Below, piece after piece: positions 11,101 through 23,100 of a stretch of 64,000 bases of DNA (position 1 is the stretch's first letter; the number at the start of each line of letters is the position of its first letter). This DNA is from Helicoverpa zea (Eukaryota > Arthropoda > Insecta > Lepidoptera > Noctuidae). The notes under the pieces were generated by a model that searched no databases, was not told the origin of the DNA, and saw only the letters and a program-made list of their open reading frames with translations. A program made the position numbers and the translations under genes. The stretch covers positions 992,001 through 1,056,000 of the forward strand of contig NC_061479.1 in assembly GCF_022581195.2 (NCBI RefSeq), written 5' to 3'.

Positions 11101-14100
11101 AATTCTGATCAAGTATCGAGATAAAAGAGAACTAGGAATCGAATCGGATATCTAACGATACTTGCCCATATGACTTTAGATCTTTTAGAGATGACCTATA
11201 ACTCCTTTTGAGTTCTCCATAAAAAAAGTAAAAATGAAACTTTTCGAAGTTTGTATGAACTTTCTAAGTATATCTTGGACGTCAGTGGCTGATAAAAAGG
11301 TGAAGGAAAACATCTTGAGGAAACCTGGACTACAAAGTCTGAAATCAGCAACCCGTATTGAGCAAGAGTGGTGATTATCGCTCAATCCTTCTCCGTGTGA
11401 GAGGAGGCCTGTGCCCAGTGGTGGGACGATAAAAAGGCTGTAACAGTAAGGTTGTTTACCTTTTATTAAGTAGGTACCTACTCAAATAGAGTACAAGTCC
11501 TAAGATAAAACAATACGACGAAAAAACTACGCAACAAACACATATTTATAAACCAAAACCTACAAAAAAGTTTCAACTTTATAGATTGGAAACGCGAAAA
11601 GATTTAAATTAAACGATGAACGTAGTGTGACAGAAATAGCTCGCTGTTGATCATTCCGAGAGAATTGTAAAATTTCATGGGCGTTTGGAAATGAAAAGCG
11701 ATCACAGCTGTGGTTAGTGCGTCTTAGAAAAATGGAAGAGCAAACGGCGATATTACGGACGTCCCGTCTCCTATATGACCGTAAAGGTCAGTGCTAAAGT
11801 TACTTGTTAATCACACATTTTAAAAAACCTAAGTCCTCCATAGTTCGAGATGCTGGAAACCAAGAAAAACAAATTGTTCTGTGGTCTTCAACAAAGGATT
11901 CATGAAGAAAATTTTAGTTTAACTATCATCTGCCTAGCCTCTTCCCAACAGGTTGGGGTTGGCTTCCAGTCTAACCAGATACAACTGAGTACCAGTAAAC
12001 CACATGGAGCGACTACCTATTTGACCTCCAAACCCAGTTACCTTTTAGTACAACAGTTTTACTACATCTAACATCTTTCGAAATTACGACTGGACACGAA
12101 CGAGTATAAAGTTCAAATATACGACGGGGCAAGATTGCACGAAGGAGTAAAATACAAACAAAATAATGACGAATCGACACGTACCTACAGTATGTTATCA
12201 ATACATTTCGGTACATTGACAGTCATTAGTGGGTACTTTGACACGACCTTCTAACCGACAAACCGCTGTGACGTGGAAGCCACAAAACTAAATATAGACT
12301 TATAGACATTTAGAGCTGACTATTCAAAGAATCGGCCTAGCCATTTCCCAACTAAGTTGGGTTCAACTTCCAGTCTAACGCCGGCTGCGGGATTTTTAGC
12401 GCGAGTTACCGCGGCCCTGGTACATAAAGGGCTCAAGAAGGAACATGGTGGGGTTTAGTCAGTAAGAGTCTGACACTCCCTGCTGCACCCACAGCGGGAT
12501 GGTCATTTGATGATTTTCTACCAAAGAGTCCAGTATAACCAGATGCAGCTGAGTACCAGTGTACCACATGGAGTGACTGCCTATCTGATAAAAACTTCGG
12601 ATAGTTTTTATCGTCATCGCTAAGTTCCTTGTTCTTGACAAGACGATATTCGACCGGTTTAACACAAATGTGTTCTTCTGGTGTACTCGCTCTAGCAAAC
12701 AGTAACACATTGCGGGCGAACATTACTAAAATGTCCGCGAAACTGCAACCGCCCGCGCCGTGCGCGAACACATGCTAGCTGTGGACTCGCGACATAGAGT
12801 ACACATTTTGGTGCAATCTTGCTATACGATTTCAAGAATGCGTTGTGACATTTTAATGAGTCCTCATTTGTGTTAATTGATCAGGTATTTAAACTTACTG
12901 ATAATATTATCGTCACCAATGTTTGTTTGTTTTGTTGTTATTCATTCAATTGTTTTGTTTCCGAATGCCTTTGTTATTGCAATGTTTATAAGAACAATAT
13001 TGCATTGTATAATAGTGAGATAGAACTTTTATTACTGTTGTACCCGAAAAAAAAATACCAAATAGCTTCACAACAGTGAAAGAATTTTTCAAATGAATAG
13101 CAGTAACCACGGAATGCAAAAAAATATAATTCTTCTTTATAATTAAAAAAAAAATAATATTAATTCAATTTAGATTAGTGTGATAATGAAAAACAATAGA
13201 CAATGCACAATAAACAAGGACTGGTACACAATAGAAAAAGGTTTGAAGCCCAAATCAGAAAAACTAGCCATATCTGGTCGACAATACGTGTCTTTGCCAC
13301 GAAAGTTGGAACTTCTCCAAATTATTGTATAGTATACATTATCCTACTTATATTATAAATGTGAAAGTTTGTGAGAATGTATGGATGTATGTTTGTTATT
13401 CAATCACGCAAAAACGGCTGGATTGACTTGATTGAAATTTGATATGTAGATAGGTGATACCCTGGATTAACACATAGGCTACTTTTTATCAACACAACAC
13501 GCGGGCGAAGCCGCTGGCGGAAGCTAGTTAGTACATAATTTAATGAATGTTTGACTGTGTTGGACACGTGAACTCTTGACATACTTAATAGACTGTAAAA
13601 CAGGTGTCAGGAAAACTGTGTTGAGAATACAAAGCGAATATTTGACTCATAGCGAGATTCTGCCAAAATTGTTCGCGAATCAACAAATGTGTTTCCATTC
13701 GTTGTTCGCGCACAAAGGTTGCAATTTCGCGGACATTTTAGAAATGTTCGCACGCAATGTGTTACTGTTTGCTAGAGCGAGTACACTAGAAGATACATTT
13801 GTGTGTGTCACATTTGCGCACTCTGGTGGAATGTCGCCCTAAGGAATTCAACCTGATGACTTATTAATTGAAATAGTTTAATATATTAATACTTCAGTAA
13901 ATCTAATTTAAATGTTAAGTCATACACTACTAGAGATGATTACTCATATCGACATAAACAAAAACACACAGGAAGTGGTGAAGGGCGGGCGTTTTGGGGA
14001 CTGTCTTTTGTAATATTGACGTTCAAACAGTGCTGATTTTCAGCCTACATTGAATAAATGAATTTTGATTTTGACATAAACAGACTTCAGCCAGCGGTTT

Positions 14101-17100
14101 CACCCGCTTCTCATGGGAACTACTTCCAGTAGATGGACCAAAAGTCTTCCTTGATAGAAAGGCTTTTTCAGAGGCTTATGTTTAACTGATCACCAGATAT
14201 AGTAACAAATGGCAGACAAAAATAGTAAATGATCACCAAAATGAAACTCGCATTTTAATGTAAAACTACAACCAAAGTTTTAACACTTTGCTATCCTATT
14301 TAAGTGAAATTACTCCAAAATAAGTCACGCGTAAGCCAAAAATAGTAAATGATCACCAAAATTAAACCAACATTTTAAAGTAAGATTACAACCAAAGTTT
14401 TTAAATTCTGCTATCCTATTTAAGCAAAATGAGTCCAAATAAATCATTGTTATCCCAAAAGTAGTAAATGATCACCAAAAGTAGTAAATAATCATCAATA
14501 TTATACCAGCGTTTTAATATAAAATGATAATCAAAGTTTCTACATCTTGCTATCCTGTTTAAGTAAACTGTCTCCAAAAAAATCAGTTCGGCCTGATACA
14601 ATAAATGTAAAATAACATTATGGGGACCCTTTTCCTGTACTAGGGTGGAAAATTGTCTATTGCATGCCTCTAAACAGTGCGATAAGAGTGTGTTTTCGAG
14701 GGAGTGTATTGAGAAACACATTCTTCTTCTTCTTTCTCCTGCCCTGTTCCCAATTTTACTTGGGGTCGGCGCAATATGTAATTTTCTTCCATTTTCCCCT
14801 GTTACTCGTCATACTGACACTCACGCATGCATTGCAAGCCGGACACATAACTTAATATGGCATCATAATACTTTATTTGGTAATAAGCCTACATTTTATG
14901 GCAATCACAGTGACTTATTTAGGCAAAAATAATACATTAATTTGGTCGTCAAGAGTTGGTGATCATTTACTAAATTTGGTGGTCGAATACAATTTAAAGT
15001 GTAGTCGTGACTAAAATAGCTGGTACTATTACATTTTTAGACTTTATTTTTCTGGTGTTCAGTATATATTTCTGGTTACAAAACTAAGGGTATCAAAGCA
15101 TTTTATGGTGGTCATTATATTTGTTCCCTTTTTCAGATCGGACCAGTAGGTGCTACTGTTACAGCCTTTTCGTCGTCCCACTGCTGGGCTGCGGCCTCCT
15201 CTCACACGGAGAAGGATTGAGCATTAGTCACCACGCTTGCTCAATGCGGGTTGGTAAGTAGGTGCTAAGGCATAGCAAACTATTGAGCTTTATAATATTA
15301 GTATAGATTGCTATTACGTATTTCCTATCTACGTACATTAAATGTCTGACACTCTCGACGTCTTTAAATGGATAACATGCTTTCAGAGCTGGGAAACTAA
15401 TTTGGCGTCTGATATATTCTACTGTTATATACTATTATATGTTTGGAAATATACTGGCATGCTAATTACCCATTATCAGTGGTCTATATATGTGTCTTGG
15501 CGCATAACCTGTGTCTACTGTATTGTGTATAGTTATACAATGCTAGTATATAAACTGAACATCTGCCGAGCCTTTTCCCAACTATGTTGGGGTTGGTTTC
15601 CAGTCTAACTGGATGCTGCTGAGTACCAGTGCGCCACAAGGAGCGACTGCCTATCTGACCCCCTCAACCCAGTTACCCGGGCAACCCAATACCCCTTGGT
15701 AAGACTGGTTATCAGACATTCTGGCTTCTGACTACCCAAAACGAGTGTCAAAAATATTCAAATGTCAGCCGGGACCCACAGTTTATCATGCCCCTCGAAA
15801 CACGGTCATTGGTGTCCAAGAACTACTTAGAAAGTACATAGAAACTTAGAAAAGTTCCACTGCTGGTACTTGCCTGACTTGGAATCGAATACACACTCAT
15901 ACTTGAGAGGTTGGTTCTTTATCCACTAGGCTTCGGCTCATTAGCCATCATGACAAGATGGTCACCCATCCACAGACCGATCGCGCCAAGTATTGCCACT
16001 TAGTACTCCTACTAGAATGAACTACGATATATCTATTTCAAAGGACTCACAAGAGTTTCTTCACATAAGGAATTCCCCCTCTTATCATTTGTGTTTACAA
16101 TAATTGTGTTCAAGATAAACCAATCTCATTGTATGCAATTGTTGTTTGAATGTCATCATGCTATTGTGTAGATACGTCTCATTCACGAAATTGGGCGTTG
16201 CACATTTCCCGGTGTCCCGTGGGTACTCTTTCCTGTTGTTGTTGTTACAGCCTTTATATCGTCCCACTGCTGGGCTGCAGCCTCCTCTCACACGGAGAAG
16301 GATTGAGCATTAATCACTACGCTTGCTCAATGCGGGTTGGTGATTTCTATATAGTCCGAAATCACTCTTTCCTGTACCCGAATAAAATATAGCTTATAAT
16401 AGTGTAGCTTTCTATTGGTAATATCATTTTCAAAATTCCAGAAATTACTCCAAACAAACTCTTCAGGTTTATAATATTTGCATAATACAATATCAATGTA
16501 TCTTTGTTGTTATTTTTCTTTCTCACAGAGTTACCGCGGCGCTGGTACATAAAGGGCTTAAGAAGGAACATGGTGGGTTTTAGTCAGTAAGAGTCTGACA
16601 CTCCCTCACGCTGCACCCACAGCGGAGCCGTCATTTGATGATTTTACACCAAGAAAAAAAGACTTTAGTGGCGCAATAAGTCCTATTTTTTTACTACTTA
16701 AAGTTTCACGGAATCATTAGTCATAATGACTAGTAGTAATCTTTCAAATATTACATTTCTTTGTGTCTATTTACATCATCTTCCTTTGCTTTCTCTCGAT
16801 ATGCAAGGTTTTGGGAAGATTTTCAGTAAAATATTCACTTGATACTATAGATATAACGTATTATTGACAAGATTAGATAATTTAGTTTTGTCAATAAAAA
16901 TGGGTACAAAAATAAATGAAAAGACACATAATTACAAAAGTAAGTGTGTAGAGTTCGTTACAAGAATTGTAATTCGAGAACGGCTAAGCCTATTAGGCCG
17001 AAAATTGGTGGGGAGGAAGCCTAGACCTGGGTATGTAAAGAACTTTTTTTTTAACGACGTCAAAAATCATCAAATGACCCCTCCCGCTGTGGGTTAGCAG

Positions 17101-20100
17101 CGGTGAGGGAGTGTCAGACTCTTAGTGACTAAAAACCGTCGTGTTCCGTCGCAGGCCTTTTATGTACCAGGGCCGCGGTAACTCTTTCGAACAATCCCGC
17201 AGTGCTTTATGTAACCGTGGTCAGAAGTTAGTCACAAAAAACTACAAGTAAGAATTCATTCACATCTTTGATAAAACTATGTTTAAAAATAGCAGATTCG
17301 CTGTACAATGGATATTAGTAGGCAGTCTGATTTAGCCGTTACTTATAAAACAAAGACTCGTAATGTTATGAAGTGTCCGAGAAACAATAGAATAATGGAA
17401 CAAAGATATAGCCTAGGACATTATATTGTCATAAATTAGATACCTATTATAATAAAGCTGATGCGTTTGTTTGAATGCGTTCATCTCAACTCATCATCCG
17501 AGCCCTTTTGCTAACTATGTTGGGGTCCGCTTCCGTCTAACCGGATGTAGCTGAGTACCAGTGCTTTACAAGGAGCGACTGCCCTATTTGACCCCCTATC
17601 CGACCCCAACCCAATCCCCACTAACACAGGTTAGACTGGTGCCAGACTTACTGGCTTCTTACTACCCGTAACGATTGCCAAGGATGTTCAATGACAGCCG
17701 GGACCTACAGTTTAACGTGCCATCCGAAACACAGTCATTGGTGTCCAAGAAATACTTAGAAAGTACATACTATCTTAGAAAAGTTGCATTGGTACTTGCC
17801 TGACCTGGAATCGTACCTATCGTGGTGCGCGGAGTTGTTGCCACGGGAAACGGCTAGAAATTCGTAAAGCCACTATCAGACTAAGGTCCGGCAATAAAAC
17901 CTGCAACGGACCGCAACCGGTTTCCCTTTCACTACTAGGTATAGGTTGAACTATTTATACGAACATTTACTCTATATCTACTTTCAAAACACAAACTAAA
18001 CTTGGCGATAAAATAAAAAATCATTTATTCGAAGTAGGCTGAAAAACAGCACTTTTCAAAAACGCCCACCCTTCAGCACTTCCTATGTGTTATTGCTGGG
18101 AAGAAGAAATGGCGCAACAAACTCCCTAGCAACACATGTCTGTCTTTCTTATATATACTCTTGAGAGAACAGCTTTCAGCACCCGGATAGAGACGATCAG
18201 AAACGTCTCTAGTATGCCAGATTTATCAAAGCCAAGTTTCATCGAAATCGGTTCGGTCGTTTTGAGTGTGACAGTGTAACAAAAGAATTATTGTCCCTCG
18301 TTTTCACGCCCATGTATAACTGTGATGTTATTAATAAAAAAAGTATGTAATGGGTTAACACCAAGCATTTATAAATCCCGAAAACATGTAATTAGCATCA
18401 ATTTAAATAATAAAGTACAGGTTATTTATCTTATCAGCATATTACATAACAAGCCCTTCGAAACATTATCTAAGTCGATTGCATGTATAGAATGCTTATG
18501 CAAAATTTGCTCAACATTGCTCAAACCATTTCCGAGTTCTTGTGCAACATACGTACTGATAATAATACCTTGAAAACTTCGTTTGGACTACGTGGCTAAA
18601 TATTGCCATTGATAGTTATTAGAAATACTGCATTTTATTGTGAAATCTAAGTAAAAATTGTGAGTGACAAAGCATTATTAAAACTACGTTAGAACTTCCG
18701 AACTTTTTCCCAACTATGTTGGAGTCGGCTTCCATTCTAACCGATTGCAGCTGGTACCAGTGCTTTATAAGGAGCGACTGCCCTATCAGACCTCCTCAAC
18801 CCAGTTACCCGGGCAACCCAATACCCCTTGGTAAGATCGGTTGTCAATCTTACTGGCTTCTGACTACCCGTAACGACTGCCAAAGATGTTCAATGCCTTG
18901 TAATCCCGTTACACCCTTTGGGTAGGGGACCCTAATACCACTCGAAATAAATGTAAATATACCAATGTTTATGTTTTTATAATCGTACAAAGACCTTTAC
19001 GGTACAAAGTCCAGTCTACCAATGAATCATAGTCTACTGAAATAATGGTATTTGTTGTGTAAACATTGATCATAATGATGACAATGCAATATACGAATCT
19101 GCTGATACAAAAGCTATAAACTATTGCGTAGGATCATATTAATCTTTCTAATAATAAATAGAAAACATTCTTTGTAAATATGTTTTTAGTACCACCAAAG
19201 GTGCCGAAACTACTGAACCGATTTGCATAATTCTTCCACTGTTGGAAAGCTACACTCTTCCCGAGTAACATAGGCTATATTTTATCCCGGTACGGGCAGT
19301 AGTTCCCACGGGACGCGGGTGAAACCGCGAGAATCAGCTAGCGTGAATTCAAAAACTGCTGGACGGATTTTCATACAGTTTTCCTGCAACGATTTTAATC
19401 AAGTCCTAATCTTTCTTGTTTATGACGAAAAAAACTAGTGTTATTACCAAATATTTATGCTTTGTCACATTTTATTAATTAAACATTCAATACGCAGGGA
19501 AAGATAAAAGATAAAAATAATCTACTGCATTGATAAAAATTTCATAAATTACGTCATTGGTAGTTCGATAACAAAAAAAAAAAAATTATCCGGTGCATTG
19601 ACAGGACCATCTCATCATGACTAGTTACTCCGTGTTTTGGAAGGCACGTCAAACTGGTCCCCGCTGTCATTTGAACTTCTCCGGCAGTCGTTACGGGTAG
19701 TCAGAAGCCAGAAAGTCTGACATCCAGGCTTATTAAGGAGTATTGGGTTGCCCGGGTAACTGGGTTGAGGAGTTCAGATATGGCAGTCGCTCACTGGTGC
19801 TCAGCTACATTCGATTAGACTGGAAGCCGACCCCAACATAGTTGGGAAAGGTTAGGCAGATAAATTGGTGGGCAGTTTGATGATAAAATAAACACATATG
19901 GCCTTACTACAAAAACTTAAACACCAGTTTTACACTTGTCTAAAAAAAATGCGGCTGCAAAATGAACCATGTCAACGTCATAATTTGACATTTTTTTAGA
20001 CAAGGCATAAACTGACGTTTAAAAGTTTTTGTGGTAAGACGGATATTTTCGTTTTTTCAAGCCATGAAATACGAGTGTGCAAGTACTTTGTCACAGACAG

Positions 20101-23100
20101 GCTGAGCTACTTTCCACAGCCGGATAAAAAGTTATCAAGCCTTTTTATCAGCCTCAAAGAGAAGGATTGAGCATTAATCACCACGCTTGCTCAATGCGGG
20201 TTGGTGATTTCAGACTATATAGTCCAGGTTTCCTCAAGATGTTTTCATTCACCTTTATAATCAGCCATTGGTATCTAAGATACCTATACTTAGCAAGTAT
20301 ATACAAACTTAGAAAAGTTGCTTTGGTACTTGCCTGAACTGGAATCGAACCCACACCCTCATACTCGAGAGATTGGTTCTTTACCCACTAGGCCACCACG
20401 ACTTTTTAATTTAATATTAATTATTACATAGTGAGAATATCTTGTTTCCGTTCATTGATAAATACAGACCAGACACACCTCTGCTGTGTCTTTGTTTAAT
20501 AATAATACGAGTATAATGTAGTTCGTTTCCTCATAACACTAGTTTCAAGGTCGGAACGTGAGCGTTTTATTAATTTTAGACCTTGCGTCAATGTCGTAAG
20601 GCTTAAATTGCCTTCTGATTGATTAACTGTGTGCTACGCAATAATTTGTAGGCACATAGTGTATTTTATTATAGGTATTGGCTGTGTCCCGCGGTTTTAG
20701 TCGCGTCACAGGGGATTTTTTTTATTACCGGGAAAAGTTAAGGCCTATGTTACTTGAGCATAGTGTAACTTCCCAAAGGGAAATAATTTCTCAAATTGGT
20801 TATGCAGTAGAGCCAATTTCTAGTCTGTCTTGGACGCGTTTACCCCATAACTACTAAACTGATTTAATGTTTGGTAGCTATAAGTCTAGAGACTGAGAAA
20901 GGACCTAGGATACTTTTTAGATTTTTAAGATGCGAGAAGTAGTTCTAAAATTACATCGATGGAATCACAGGGACCAGCTACCTAGTACATTATTTATAAT
21001 TTTACATCTGTGTACACGACACCATTGGCAGTCGTTACGGGTAGTCGGAAGCCAGTAAGTCTGACACCAGTCTAACCAAGGGGTATTGGGTTGCCCGGGT
21101 AACTGGATTGAAGAGGTCAGGCTGGGCAGTCGCTTCTTGTAAAGTACTGGTACTCAGCTACATCCCGTTAGACTGGAAACCGAACCCAACATAGTTGGGA
21201 AAAAGGCTCGGAGGATGATGTACACGACACCATTCACACACAATGCAGGTAAAGTCGAGGGAAATAACTGGTATGTTATAACGTCAACATTAGTGTAAAG
21301 AAACTTCCTCTACCAAGATGATACACCTGGTCATTCCTGACGCGAATTTTAAGGAAAATCCTTTGGGTATCCAAACAATAAAAGTAAACATTTAATATAC
21401 AAACAACTTGGTTGAAAATGTGCTGCCTGTCACGTAGGACTGCTGTAGCCATACTAAGTGTAAACGGTAGGTATTTAGAAGTGTCAACATAATCTTATCA
21501 GAAGGTACACACAAATATTACGCCATATTTATTTATTGCGTAGATGAAAGACAAGCCCCCCTGTTTTACAAGTATTTGCATGTGTTAATGTACCTTATAC
21601 TATTACTGATATATGTACTGTAATTGCTGGGGAGTTTGTTCCACCATGTCTTTTTCCCAGCAAAAACACATAGGAAGTGGTGAAGGGCGTTTGTTTTGGG
21701 GGCTGTGCTTTGTAAACTTGACCATCAAAAAGTACTGCTTTGAACAAAAGACAAGCCCGAAAATCGGTTTGGACGCCGTTACCTTCCCAGTAAGACTGAC
21801 ACCAGTCTAACCAAGGGGTATTGGGTTGCCCGGGTAACTGGGTTGAGGACAGATAGCAGTCGCTCCTTGTGGCACACTGGTACTCAGCTGTATCCGTTTA
21901 GACTGGAAGCCGACCCCAACATAGTTGGGAAAAGATGATGAAGACCTTCCTACTTTACGGAAAAAGTTAATGCCATCTGTTTTTTTAGGATATAGTAATG
22001 TTCTTCATAAGGTGTTTAATTTACCTACTATGGTACAAGCCTGCATGGTACCCCTAAACCTTGTGATTATCAGTTGGAAAGGTTATTATATATCATAAAC
22101 ATGATAAACTTATCAGTAGAATTTAAGCTTTTATCAATTTGCAATTTGCTACTAATGTTTGCTAGATTATCTACATTCTAGAATATTGAATATTGCCATA
22201 AAGTTGACAGTTTTCTTCCGCCCGCGGCGTCGCCCGAGTAAAGTTCGGTTATATCGCGTTTCCAAGAGAATTCTTCAAAAGTCCGGGATAAAAACTAGCC
22301 TATGTTCTTTCTCAAGGTCAACTCTATCTCTGTACCAAATTTTATTAAAATCAGTTCAGTGGTTTAGACGTGAAAGCGTAACAGACAGACAGAGTTACTT
22401 CCGCATTTATAATATTAGTAGGGATGATCCTCGATAAATGGGTTAGCTAAGGCTACTGAAGAATTTTTCAAAGCCAGTAGTTTTGGAGATTATATTATTG
22501 TCATAATAATTGACGATATATAAATACGTATGTATTGTATGATCTACCATAACTGGGCTATCTAACAGAAACAATTTTTCGGATCAATACTGTAGTGCTT
22601 TAGATTAGTGAGTACAAACAAACAAACACTTCAGTTTTATATAAATATGGATAGTGTTATGTTTTGTTATAGATAGATGACCAAAACCAAAAATTAAGAC
22701 CAAAACAGAAATAAAAATAGTTACTTAGAGGAAGAAATAAAAATATAGTGTTTGAGTTTACACTATGGTTTAATGCGTGTTAATCAACTAGAATCAAACT
22801 TATTTATATTTTTAACGTTCATAAGTGCTTGTAAAGACCTAAATGGAATAAAATGATTTGACTTTGACTTTCAATGATAATCATGATAGCACAACTTTTT
22901 AAAAGATTTACATCATCCTTTGAGGTGATTCAATTCAATAGACAAAAAATTGCTTTTTTCAATTGTCAAATGGATATTATTGTTTATTGTGCTGTTATTT
23001 GGGCATTTGTATAATTGAAACATTCAGTGCACATGAATGTTTACATTTCAATACGAAATGAATACATGATTGAAATAACCAAAACACATGATAATGCAGT

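Noticed and set aside
20330..20402. tRNA gene on the minus strand
   Set aside because: tRNA-like head of a SINE; the same head recurs at 15.88 and 37.3 kb with different degrees of decay.
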